From Jeotgalibacillus sp. ET6 (lineage in GTDB: Bacteria; Bacillota; Bacilli; Bacillales; Jeotgalibacillaceae): a stretch of 64,000 bases of DNA. The position numbers and the translations under genes are program-made. The stretch is from the NCBI RefSeq assembly GCF_029667115.1, contig NZ_JARUIU010000002.1, positions 372,001 to 436,000 of the forward strand. The letters run 5' to 3'. Of the stretch, positions 8,999-16,622 are shown piece by piece. The notes beneath the pieces are model-generated. The model made no database searches. It was not told where the DNA came from and saw only the letters and a program-made list of their open reading frames with translations. Within the stretch, counting starts at the first letter, position 1; each line of letters begins with the position of its first letter.

Positions 8999-9658
8999 AT
9001 GATGAAAAAAATGCTTGCTATTTTAGGGGATTATTATCATCCGGCAGACCGGGCAAAAGCATCTTTAGAACTGGCAATCGAGCAAATGAAGGAGCAGGTA
9101 AACGTCACTTATGGAGAAGTCCAGGATCTAGAAAAAACGCTTAATGCTGAGTGGGATTGCGTGATTCTATATGCAGAAAACAGACTAAACCCTGAGGATG
9201 AGCAGGTGGAAACGTGGATGAGTGCCGCTTCAGAAGAGGCAATTGCCTCCTACGTTAAACAAGGAGGAAGCTGGCTCGCCTGGCACTCCGGCCTGTCTTC
9301 CTATAATGAATGGAGTACATACACCAACATGGTGAAAGGTTTCTTTGATTACCACCCTGAAAAACATCAGATGGTCCGCTACTCTATTGAAGGGGACTCA
9401 GTTTTTTCTCCATTGGACTCGTTTTCCTTAGTAGATGAGCATTATTTTGTCAGCTGCGACGCAGAAGATCAAGACATTTTCATGCGGTCCTCTTCTGTCG
9501 ACGGCGAATCCATCGCCGGGTGGTCTCACGATTATGGCAGCGGCAAAGTAGTCTGCCTCACCCCCGCTCATAATGAAGAAGGATTAAAAGATCCCTCCTT
9601 TACACGGCTTTTGGCAACGGCACTCGATCGCTGCACGGGGGCAATCCTTAATCATTAA
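8999..9658 (+). CDS. ThuA-like domain protein
   Basis: 219 aa of the ThuA family, a glutamine-amidotransferase-like fold linked in other bacteria to trehalose or other sugar-derivative use. Support: the N-terminal MLAILGDYYHPAD strand, GGSWLAWHSGLSSYNEW at about residues 90-105, and the late VVCLTPAHNEEG. The usual nucleophilic cysteine of amidotransferases is absent at the elbow, as is normal for ThuA. Two adjacent ATGs (8999, 9002) follow AGAGGTG. Last gene of the operon; its 3' end overlaps the convergent 9648-9926 gene by 11 bases. Confidence 0.75.
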   Translation: MMKKMLAILGDYYHPADRAKASLELAIEQMKEQVNVTYGEVQDLEKTLNAEWDCVILYAENRLNPEDEQVETWMSAASEEAIASYVKQGGSWLAWHSGLSSYNEWSTYTNMVKGFFDYHPEKHQMVRYSIEGDSVFSPLDSFSLVDEHYFVSCDAEDQDIFMRSSSVDGESIAGWSHDYGSGKVVCLTPAHNEEGLKDPSFTRLLATALDRCTGAILNH

Positions 9659-9926
9659 GCCCCTGTTTTAAAATCTCCTTTGCTTCAGGCGATAAAAGGG
9701 AGCTATGATAAAGCTTCACCATACTTTTTACCATATCGGTTTCATTAAAGGCAGGGGCGTTATTCACGGTCCTGCCATTTTTCGTGTACCTCATTAACAG
9801 CTGCTCATTTTCCTGAGGAACATCATTAATAATCGGCGTGCGCCGGTCAAACACAATGTCATATTCCTCATTAACAAAATGAACCAGCCGATCATGCCGC
9901 TTATACTTCACACTCGCCTTCTTCAT
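9648..9926 (-). CDS. Small basic protein of unknown function
   Basis: 92 aa, not recognised. Start ATG 9926 is chosen because AGAGAGGA precedes it by 8 bases; another ATG three codons earlier abuts that ribosome site. The sequence is soluble, with a basic lead (MKKASVKYKRHDR), a central IVFDRRTPIINDVP strand pair and a helical C-terminus (KEILKQGLND). No membrane segment, cysteines or signal peptide. Its 3' end overlaps the convergent ThuA-like gene by 11 bases and no separate terminator is visible. Confidence 0.6.
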   Translation of the reverse strand: MKKASVKYKRHDRLVHFVNEEYDIVFDRRTPIINDVPQENEQLLMRYTKNGRTVNNAPAFNETDMVKSMVKLYHSSLLSPEAKEILKQGLND

Positions 9927-10073
9927 TCGTTTCATTCCTCTCTTTAAGTTTCTATGTATAAAAATGTACCCTTTAGAATGTAAGTAAATCATTTTTTAAT
10001 AAGGTGGTCGTTTCAACTATAAGAAATGACTGAGGTGGTTTGTCCAATATATATTTTAAATTAAAAAGTATAG

Positions 10074-10213
10074 GTTCATTGGAGTGGAAGGCGGTGACTC
10101 CTGCGTGATGAAGCGGGAAGAGTGAGACATTGAAGATGCGACGGCATCAAAGTAGCTCACCTCCCGCCACGCGGAAAGCATCCGCCTGAAACGGAAATGA
10201 ACCGGTTGAATTT
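10074..10213 (+). repeat. Structured dispersed repeat, copy D (divergent subtype)
   Basis: Shares the core GACTCCTGC ... GGAAAGC ... CCTGAA ... GAACCGGT with the copies at 17.5, 18.5 and 62.3 kb, but its stems have different sequences. Pairs seen: GGCGG/CCGCC, TGCGTG/CACGCG, GCGGGA/TCCCGC, GTGAG/CTCAC and GATGC/GCATC. The rest of the 9927-10317 gap shows nothing else I can name; I looked for a sigma-G type promoter before splA and found no convincing one. Confidence 0.7.
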
Positions 10214-10317
10214 CAAAGGGCAGACTGTAAATCCCTCAATAAAAATTCCATTTAAACAAATAACTTTCATTTTTACGGAAACAATAGACGTATATTGACA
10301 GAAGGTTGGGTGGAGTT

Positions 10318-10575
10318 ATGGATGAAAAAGAAGTGTGCGTAGGCGAAGAAAGTGTCTTTGTAATTTTGCGTAATCCTCATTCTCAGGGGGTAGCGAATGT
10401 GCAGGAAGCGTTTGTTGTTCCGCATCCTGAAAATCCTGGCGAAAAATCATTGTATCTTTATGATACTTATTATCCGTATACAGAAGAAGTAGCGGTGTAT
10501 ACTTCTGCGTTTGAAGCAGACCGTGCCTTCAGGGAAGCCTTTGGCATTCCGGAAGAGGAGAGCTATCATGGTTAA
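10318..10575 (+). CDS. splA: SplA, regulator of spore photoproduct lyase
   Basis: 85 aa. The sequence FVILRNPHSQGVANVQEA, with HPENPGEKSLYLYDTYYP after it, matches the SplA family, whose B. subtilis member negatively regulates splAB (possibly as a TRAP-like RNA-binding protein). The gene overlaps splB by 8 bases, as expected for the operon. The start is uncertain: ATG 10318 and TTG 10306 are in frame and neither has an ideally spaced ribosome site. Confidence 0.85.
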   Translation: MDEKEVCVGEESVFVILRNPHSQGVANVQEAFVVPHPENPGEKSLYLYDTYYPYTEEVAVYTSAFEADRAFREAFGIPEEESYHG

Positions 10576-11596
10576 ACCATTTGTTCCGCAGCTGGTGTAT
10601 GTTGAGCCTCGTGCAATGGAGTATCCGCTTGGGAAGCAGCTTGTTGAAAAGTTTAAGGGCATGGGAATTGAAATAAAAGAAACGACGTCTCATAATCAGA
10701 TCCGAAATCTTCCAGGAGACAATCATTTTCAAAAATACCGGACAGCAAAATCAACGCTTGTAATTGGTGTGCGCAAGACGCTTAAGTTTGATACATCAAA
10801 GCCATCTGCAGAATACGCCATTCCCTTTGTGACAGGGTGCATGGGACACTGCCATTATTGCTATCTGCAAACCACGATGGGGGATAAACCATATATTCGA
10901 ACGTATGTAAATGTGGAAGAAATCTTTGATCAGGCAGGCGAATATATGAAAGAACGGATGCCGGAAGAAACGCGTTTTGAGGCATCCTGTACGTCTGATA
11001 TTGTCGGGGTGGATCACTTAACCCATACGTTAAAGCGTGCAATTGAATACTTTGGTGCAACCGAACACGGCAGACTTCGCTTTGTAACGAAGTTTGCCCA
11101 TGTGGATCATTTACTCGATGCCAGGCATAATGGACGCACACGTTTTCGTTTCAGCATAAATGACCACTATATTATCAAGAACTTTGAGCCGGGAACCTCA
11201 CGGCTTGATGAACGGATTGAAGCCGCCGTTAAAGTAGCAGAAGCAGGATATCCGCTCGGCTTTATTATTGCCCCTATCTATTTGCACGACGGCTGGCAGG
11301 AAGGCTATGGCGAAATGATGGAAAAGCTGGAATCCAAGCTTCCCTCATTTGCGAAAAAAGACCTGACGTTTGAAATGATTCAGCATCGCTTTACCAAACC
11401 GGCTAAACGGGTTATCGAAAAAAACTATCCCATGACTAAGCTTGAGCTCGATGAATCTGCACGTAAGTGGAAGTGGGGAAGATACGGCATTGGAAAATAT
11501 GTCTATCAGGATGACGAGCAGGAACAAATTAAAGATACGCTTGCCGGGTACATTGACCATATGTTTCCGGACGCAAAAATTGAATATTTTACTTAA
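10568..11596 (+). CDS. splB: Spore photoproduct lyase (radical SAM)
   Basis: 342 aa. SplB repairs the spore photoproduct (thyminyl-thymine) in germinating spores using a 4Fe-4S cluster and S-adenosylmethionine. The cluster motif is Cys91-MGH-Cys95-HY-Cys98, the same numbering as in B. subtilis, and the fourth functional cysteine, Cys141, is present in EASCTSD. Start ATG 10568 lies inside the end of splA, so translation is coupled. Length is standard and the gene looks intact. In B. subtilis the pair is expressed in the forespore from a sigma-G promoter. Confidence 0.95.
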   Translation: MVKPFVPQLVYVEPRAMEYPLGKQLVEKFKGMGIEIKETTSHNQIRNLPGDNHFQKYRTAKSTLVIGVRKTLKFDTSKPSAEYAIPFVTGCMGHCHYCYLQTTMGDKPYIRTYVNVEEIFDQAGEYMKERMPEETRFEASCTSDIVGVDHLTHTLKRAIEYFGATEHGRLRFVTKFAHVDHLLDARHNGRTRFRFSINDHYIIKNFEPGTSRLDERIEAAVKVAEAGYPLGFIIAPIYLHDGWQEGYGEMMEKLESKLPSFAKKDLTFEMIQHRFTKPAKRVIEKNYPMTKLELDESARKWKWGRYGIGKYVYQDDEQEQIKDTLAGYIDHMFPDAKIEYFT

Positions 11597-11600
11597 AACC

Positions 11601-11636
11601 TTAAGCAGTCCACTTCTATGGGGGCTGCTTTCATGT
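11601..11636 (+). terminator. Probable terminator after splB
   Basis: AAGCAG(TCC) ... GGGGCTGCTT forms a short stem followed by TTCATGTATTTT. It is weaker than the other terminators in the window. Confidence 0.5.
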
Positions 11637-11703
11637 ATTTTAAAATCGTTTTCTCACAGCGAATGTAACTGCTTGAAAAAAATAAAAAAATTAACAAAAC
11701 TAT

Positions 11704-11732
11704 TTGATTTATATAGAGATAAGTAGTATTCT
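11704..11732 (+). promoter_or_regulatory. Promoter for the leader/47-aa gene unit
   Basis: TTGATT and TATTCT separated by 17 bases, about 55 bases upstream of the leader ORF. Spacing is ideal; the -10 box has one departure from consensus. Confidence 0.5.
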
Positions 11733-11786
11733 TAATAAAGAACAACACATCTTATTGACACTTTCAGACAAGGGGGAAGGCAAAGA

Positions 11787-11825
11787 ATGATCGTGAAAGA
11801 AATTAATGGGGGTACAAGCCTATGA
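11787..11825 (+). CDS. 12-codon leader peptide
   Basis: Encodes MIVKEINGGTSL. AAGGGGGAAGG ends 6 bases before the ATG, so it has the better ribosome site of the two ORFs in this unit. Its TGA overlaps the ATG of the 47-aa gene as ATGA. The same design (12 codons, ATGA overlap, ending in T-x-L or V-T-L) occurs at 49273 ahead of a homologous gene, which argues that the leader is real and couples or regulates translation. Confidence 0.6.
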   Translation: MIVKEINGGTSL

Positions 11826-11965
11826 AATTAAAGTATAAGATTGACTGCAGACTTAAGAAGAAGCATAGATACAGCATATACACCGGCCGCTGTATTGTAT
11901 GCAACAAGAAAAAGTCCGAAACAGCGTCCTCAAAAGCCAAAATTGTATCGGCTCAAATAAACTAA
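11822..11965 (+). CDS. 47-aa basic cysteine micro-protein, paralog of the 49308 gene
   Basis: Unrecognised small protein. It begins MKLKYKIDCRLKKKHRYS and continues to a CIVCNKKK motif, giving one Cys, 15 residues, then CxxC. The protein at 49308 shares K-x-KY-x-x-DCR-x-KKKHRY-x-x-Y and CIVC-x-KKK, so this is a conserved coding sequence. It is strongly basic, lacks a membrane segment, and could bind a metal or nucleic acid. No strong ribosome site of its own; translation is probably coupled to the leader. No riboswitch is visible here. Confidence 0.75.
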   Translation: MKLKYKIDCRLKKKHRYSIYTGRCIVCNKKKSETASSKAKIVSAQIN

Positions 11966-12002
11966 ATGATTTTTTTTAGTCCATTTGTTCTATATAAAGA
12001 AT

Positions 12003-12038
12003 AAAAAGCGATTCTGATCTTTATCAGAATCGCTTTTT
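12003..12038. terminator. Bidirectional terminator
   Basis: AAAAAGCGATTCTGAT and ATCAGAATCGCTTTTT form a perfect 16-bp stem with a 4-base loop, between the micro-protein gene and the convergent CstA-type gene. Confidence 0.92.
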
Positions 12039-12048
12039 ATCGTAAAGT

Positions 12049-13485
12049 TTAAGCTAATTTTAACTGTCTCTCATTTCGGTGAAGGCTGTGATATTTAACA
12101 ATTTGAGTAATATACCAGACCAGTACGATAGCGGACAAAGCGAGTCCGATGCCGACGGACAAATGATAATCCAGTCCAAGACCTTCCGGGGCGTAGAAAA
12201 TATACGTACAGACAACGCCGGTCATAAACATCGCCGGAACACCGCAGATCCAGTGGAACCGGTTGTGCTTCAACAAATACATTGCGCCGGTCCAAAGCAT
12301 GACAGAAGCTACAACCTGGTTGGTCCAGCCAACATATCTCCATAAAAACGTGTAGTCGATCGTAGCAAGAAAGAAAGTTGGAATTGCGACTGGAATGGTG
12401 ATCAAAATGATCTTCATTTTGTTTTCCATATTAAAAAATTTCGACATAAGTTCGGTTAAAATCATTCGGGATGAGCGCAAGGCTGTGTCTCCCGTTGTAA
12501 TCGGCAGGATAATAACACCGAGAATAGCAAGAATACCGCCTAGTGTTCCTAACAGCGTAGTGGATATTTCATTTACTACCCCTGAAGGTCCTCCAGCTGC
12601 TAGTGCTGCCTGCAACCCTGCAGTGCCATTAAAGAATGTCATGCCTGCTGCTGCCCAGATCAGCGCAATAACACCTTCAGTTACCATGGCTCCGTAAAAA
12701 ATTCTCCGGCCATCTGATTCCTTTTTCATTGTGCGGGCAATAATCGGGCTTTGGGTACTATGAAAACCTGAAATGGCTCCGCATGAAATGGTGACCATCA
12801 AAAGCGGCCAAATAGGCAGTTCCCCGGGGTGAAGATTTTGAAGCGTTAAGTTAGGAATTGGACTGTCGCCAAATAGTAAAGCCACTCCGATAGCGACTGC
12901 CATAAAAAGCAGGATGCCGCCAAGTACCGGATATATTTTTCCGATCACACGGTTTACCGGAAGTATGGTAGCGAGTAAAAAATAGCTGAAAATAAGAATA
13001 AGAGCAACTGTAAAGCTGAGTGGTGTAATTTGAGCGATTAATTGTGCAGGACCCGCTGTAAATGCAGCTGCAACGAGCATCATTAACACAAGAGACAGCC
13101 CGTTTATCATCGATTTAAGCGTTTTGCCGAGGTACTTCCCTACTAAAGTGGGATATTGTGCGCCACCGTGCCGCATGGAAAGCATGCCGGAAAAGTAGTC
13201 ATGCACACCTCCTGCAAAAATCGTGCCAATCACAATCCAAATAAAAGCAGATGGTCCATATAGTGCACCGGCGACTGCCCCGTAAATAGGACCCAGTCCG
13301 GCGATATTTAAAAGCTGAATCAGGTTTCCCTTCCACCAGCTCATTGGAACATAATCCAGATCATCCCGTTTTGTATATGCGGGAGTGGAGGTCTCATCAT
13401 TAATAACAAAAACTCTTTCTACAAACTTCGAATAAAAAGCATAGCCTGCGATCAGTAAAACAATTGCTGCGAAAAACGTTACCAT
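12049..13485 (-). CDS. cstA: CstA family carbon starvation/peptide transporter
   Basis: 478 aa integral membrane protein with about 12-14 hydrophobic segments. The N-terminal half carries CstA family signatures: WWKGNLIQLLNIAGLGPIYG, the GGVHDYFSGMLSMRHGG region and CGAISGFHSTQSPI. It is much shorter than E. coli CstA (about 700 aa), as is usual for one Gram-positive subgroup. The family takes up peptides or pyruvate under nutrient stress; the substrate here is unproven. Start ATG 13485 follows GGAGGG by 6 bases; a 26-codon upstream extension has no such support. Single-gene unit. Confidence 0.87.
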   Translation of the reverse strand: MVTFFAAIVLLIAGYAFYSKFVERVFVINDETSTPAYTKRDDLDYVPMSWWKGNLIQLLNIAGLGPIYGAVAGALYGPSAFIWIVIGTIFAGGVHDYFSGMLSMRHGGAQYPTLVGKYLGKTLKSMINGLSLVLMMLVAAAFTAGPAQLIAQITPLSFTVALILIFSYFLLATILPVNRVIGKIYPVLGGILLFMAVAIGVALLFGDSPIPNLTLQNLHPGELPIWPLLMVTISCGAISGFHSTQSPIIARTMKKESDGRRIFYGAMVTEGVIALIWAAAGMTFFNGTAGLQAALAAGGPSGVVNEISTTLLGTLGGILAILGVIILPITTGDTALRSSRMILTELMSKFFNMENKMKIILITIPVAIPTFFLATIDYTFLWRYVGWTNQVVASVMLWTGAMYLLKHNRFHWICGVPAMFMTGVVCTYIFYAPEGLGLDYHLSVGIGLALSAIVLVWYITQIVKYHSLHRNERQLKLA

Positions 13486-13733
13486 GATTATCCCTCCTGC
13501 TGCGTCAGTGAATGAATAGAATATAGGGAATAGTAACACGGAGATGTGAGGAGGGGAACCCATTTTCAGAAAAAAAACAGTATTTCGTCAATTTAAGCGT
13601 TTCCAAAACAAGTTCTGCCCTAAAAGTCTCTCACGTTAGGAAAAAATGGACTATCGCCGATGAGATTTTAGAGATGGAATTTTACATGCATGTGCTATAA
13701 ACTAGTGACATCTAAAGGAAAAGGAGAACACGA

Positions 13734-13883
13734 ATGTTTTCAATATTTAAATCATCATGTTCCATTTGCAAACGAAAAATAAAGCCTTTGTTCCAGTATA
13801 AAAATGATACTGGAAAAATAATTAAGCTTTGCAGTGCCTGTCGTGAGTATGCTGAAAGAAGAGCTTATCAGAAAATCAAGTAA
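13734..13883 (+). CDS. 49-aa zinc-ribbon-like micro-protein
   Basis: MFSIFKSSCSICKRKIKP leads to a middle loop and then LCSACREYAERR: two CxxC knuckles 23 residues apart, the layout of a small treble-clef or zinc-ribbon fold. AAGGAG lies 8 bases before the ATG. No recognised family, no neighbours in an operon. Could bind nucleic acid or protein; function unknown. Confidence 0.65.
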   Translation: MFSIFKSSCSICKRKIKPLFQYKNDTGKIIKLCSACREYAERRAYQKIK

Positions 13884-14246
13884 AGGAAGAATCAATCCAG
13901 CCTTTATATAGATAGAGGATATAGAGGAAAATTTGTCGAATATTGAATGAGTCTTTTTTCTTATTATTCCATTATTTTAAAATATATTGTAGAAAAATGT
14001 TTAATGATAGGAAATGTAAGGTATTACATAATAAGCCTTTTACCGGAATGAAAGAATACGTGAGCTGAAAAGCGTCGAAGAGGAGAAGAAATAGTATTTT
14101 ACCATAATGGATAGGTTCCTTATACATAACATTTTATAAATGCTATCTTCTACTTTACTGCTGTTTAAATACGATTCTTATAAAGCTGGTAAAAAAACTT
14201 GCGACACAATTTCTAGCAGAATACGAGAATAAGGGGGATTTTACGC
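13884..14246. other. Intergenic gap upstream of ABC importer 1
   Basis: AT-rich stretch of 363 bases. It must hold the promoter of the importer operon, but I see no clear -35/-10 pair and no good match to the operator found before the other mannan units. A cre-like string (GAAAAGCGTCGAAG) is not a good match. Confidence 0.4.
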
Positions 14247-15503
14247 ATGATGAAAAAATGGGTATGCATCAGTACGGTGGCTTTAGGCACAATGCTGGCT
14301 GGCTGTGTGGGCGGCTCAGGCGGCGGCAATGAATCTGAAGAAGGCGGCGGCGGAGAAGGTACAATCAGCTTCATCCACTGGCGAGGGGAAGATAAAGCAG
14401 TTTTTGATGAATTAATTGCCAAGTTTGAAGAAGAAAACCCTGACATTCAGGTCGATATGACCATTTATCCTTCTGAACAATATCAATCTACTGCTCAGAC
14501 CCTGCTTAGGGATGGTTCCACTGGAGATGTCTTCACGAGCTTTCCGGGGTCTCAAATGGAAATCATTAATCAGGCTGGCCTGTTTGAAGATCTAAGCGGC
14601 GAAGAGTTTTTGGAAAATTACAACGATGAATTGATAACAGCTGGACAGATTGACGATAAGCAGATGGCTGTACCATTGCAGCTCGTATTTAATCAGCCGG
14701 TTTATAATGTCGGCCTGTTCGAAGAGCTTGGACTGGAGCCTGCAGAAGACTGGGAAGGGTTTTTAGCTCTATGCCAGGAACTGAAGGATGCGGGCTATAC
14801 GCCGATTGCATTCCCGGGGTCTGATATCGGACCTGGACAATTCATGAATTCAATGATGATGAATAATGCGCCTGAAGAAGATATTTTTGAAAGGCTGATG
14901 GCGGGAGAAGCAAAATTGACGGATGACTGGTGGGTACAAACATTGAGTCAGTTCCAGGAGCTTGAGGAAAAAGGCTTTTTAAACGCTGACTCACTTGGAA
15001 CAAACCATACTTCTGCGATTTCCCAGCTTGCCAACGAGGAAGCAGCGATGCTTGCGAGCGGTTCTTATGCAATGGCTGGTGTAAAGGAAATTAATCCGGA
15101 TATTGAGCTCGGTCTGCTTGCCCCGATTACGACAGAGGCAGCAGAAGCAGAATGGGAAGGTATTAACACCACTACCTTTATGCTTGCAGTAAATGCCAAT
15201 TCGGAGAAAAAAGAAGCTGCGAAAACATTTGTTGAGTTTTTATCTGACGTTGATAATGCTTCTACCTATGCAAATGAGACGGGGCAGCACGTTACCGTTG
15301 AGGGTGTTGAATATGAATCGGAAGAGCTTAAATCCACTTCTGAATGGATGGACCGAAATACAAGATTTCAGCCGCGATTCCTGATCACAAATGCTGACAT
15401 TGAAAGAGCGGTGATCGCTTCCATTCAATCCGTTATCGGTGGCGATACGCCTGAAGCTGCGGCAGAAGAAGCCCAGCAGATTGTGGATGAAAACCTGGAG
15501 TGA
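14247..15503 (+). CDS. ABC sugar importer 1: solute-binding lipoprotein
   Basis: 418 aa family-1 extracellular sugar-binding protein. The lipoprotein signal peptide ends in MLAGC (Cys about 20), followed by a Gly/Ser/Glu linker, then the mature fold starting TISFIHWRG and FEEENPDIQVDMTIYPSEQY. It would catch sugars outside the membrane and deliver them to the two permeases downstream. Start ATG 14247 (or 14250) behind AAGGGGGAT. Given the surrounding genes, the ligand is probably a manno-oligosaccharide, but this is inference. Confidence 0.87.
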   Translation: MMKKWVCISTVALGTMLAGCVGGSGGGNESEEGGGGEGTISFIHWRGEDKAVFDELIAKFEEENPDIQVDMTIYPSEQYQSTAQTLLRDGSTGDVFTSFPGSQMEIINQAGLFEDLSGEEFLENYNDELITAGQIDDKQMAVPLQLVFNQPVYNVGLFEELGLEPAEDWEGFLALCQELKDAGYTPIAFPGSDIGPGQFMNSMMMNNAPEEDIFERLMAGEAKLTDDWWVQTLSQFQELEEKGFLNADSLGTNHTSAISQLANEEAAMLASGSYAMAGVKEINPDIELGLLAPITTEAAEAEWEGINTTTFMLAVNANSEKKEAAKTFVEFLSDVDNASTYANETGQHVTVEGVEYESEELKSTSEWMDRNTRFQPRFLITNADIERAVIASIQSVIGGDTPEAAAEEAQQIVDENLE

Positions 15504-15706
15504 TGAGCTGCAGGTGTCAAAACGAATAAAATAGAAAATCATTTTCAGATCAGACTGCTGGTTTGGTGCTTACACACTTTACTGAGAATTCCTGATTTGG
15601 CGAATTGTCAAAGGCAATTAGCGGGACAGTTGAAAATCAGTAAGGGTGCGGGCATATGCCAACGGTCTGATTCTTTTTCCCACCGGTTTTTCCAATTAAT
15701 TTTATT
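15504..15706 (+). promoter_or_regulatory. Intra-operon gap with possible attenuating hairpins
   Basis: About 200 bases between binding protein and first permease. GAAAATCATTTTC is self-complementary and AATCAG ... CTGATTCTTTTT near 15632-15675 could form a weak terminator. Such structures often make binding-protein mRNA more abundant than permease mRNA. No recognised promoter. Confidence 0.35.
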
Positions 15707-15724
15707 ATGTTAGGGGGGACCCCA

Positions 15725-16606
15725 TTGAATTTTCGTAAAAATAAGTCATTGTTTTTATTTCTTTTACCGGGCCTTATTTTATACTCCATCTTTTTTATCG
15801 TGCCGACCATTAACGCGGTCATTTATTCGTTTACGGATTGGGACGGGTTGTCTCCTGATTTTAATGTCGTTGGATTTGATAACTATGTAAACATCGTCAG
15901 CAACGATTCGATTTTTCTGAAAGCCTTTGTAAATAACATTAAATTTATGCTGTTTGTTTTGATTTTCCAAACGCTTTTTTCTCTTATTTTCGCTATGTTT
16001 TTGATTAAAAATACCAAAACAAATATTGTGCTCCGGGCATTGTACTTTTTTCCGACCATCCTTAGCTCGGTTTCTGTAGCCTTTATTTGGACGTTTATTT
16101 ACGATCCGAGCATTGGGGTTCTTAATACAGTGCTCGAGTCAGTCAATCTGGGATTTTTACAGCAGAGCTGGCTTGGCAACCAGGACCTGGCGATCTTTTC
16201 TGTTGCGGTTACGCAGGTATGGTTCCACACAGGGCAAATGCTCGTTATTTTTGTAGCAGGCCTTCAAGGAATTCCGAAAGATCTCTACGAGGTGGCAGAC
16301 ATGGAAGGCGCCGGCAAATGGGATCGTTTCCGCTTTGTTACCTGGCCCATGATTGCACCGTCAGCTACGATTGTTATGGCGTATACTACAATTCAGTCCT
16401 TTAAAGCATTTGATTTGATCTTTGCCATGACCCGGGGCGGTCCCAATTATTCAACTGAAATTCTGGCGACGTTGATTTACTCAACCGCATTTAGAAGCTT
16501 TGAGTTCGGCTATGCTTCTGCTCAGTCAGTCATTTTCATGATTGTGATTGCCTTGATTACAGTGGCCCAATTCAGACTATTACGCGCGAGCAGAGTGCAG
16601 GAATAG
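15725..16606 (+). CDS. ABC sugar importer 1: permease, MalF-type
   Basis: 293 aa membrane protein with six predicted helices, beginning FLFLLPGLILYSIFFIVPTI. The cytoplasmic EAA loop that contacts the ATPase is seen as DLYEVADMEGAGKWDRFR, followed by TWPMIAPS. Start TTG 15725 is chosen because AGGGGGGAC lies just upstream; an ATG at 15707 has no ribosome site. Partners are the binding protein before it and the second permease 16 bases after it. No ATPase gene is in the operon. Confidence 0.88.
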   Translation: MNFRKNKSLFLFLLPGLILYSIFFIVPTINAVIYSFTDWDGLSPDFNVVGFDNYVNIVSNDSIFLKAFVNNIKFMLFVLIFQTLFSLIFAMFLIKNTKTNIVLRALYFFPTILSSVSVAFIWTFIYDPSIGVLNTVLESVNLGFLQQSWLGNQDLAIFSVAVTQVWFHTGQMLVIFVAGLQGIPKDLYEVADMEGAGKWDRFRFVTWPMIAPSATIVMAYTTIQSFKAFDLIFAMTRGGPNYSTEILATLIYSTAFRSFEFGYASAQSVIFMIVIALITVAQFRLLRASRVQE

Positions 16607-16622
16607 AAAGGAGGGAGAAGCG

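Noticed and set aside
10218-10317. Possible sigma-G promoter before splA
   Set aside because: Strings such as CATTTTTA occur, but no partner box at the right distance; not reported as a feature.
14050-14080. cre site before importer 1
   Set aside because: GCTGAAAAGCGTCG has the wrong spacing between TG and CG for the consensus.
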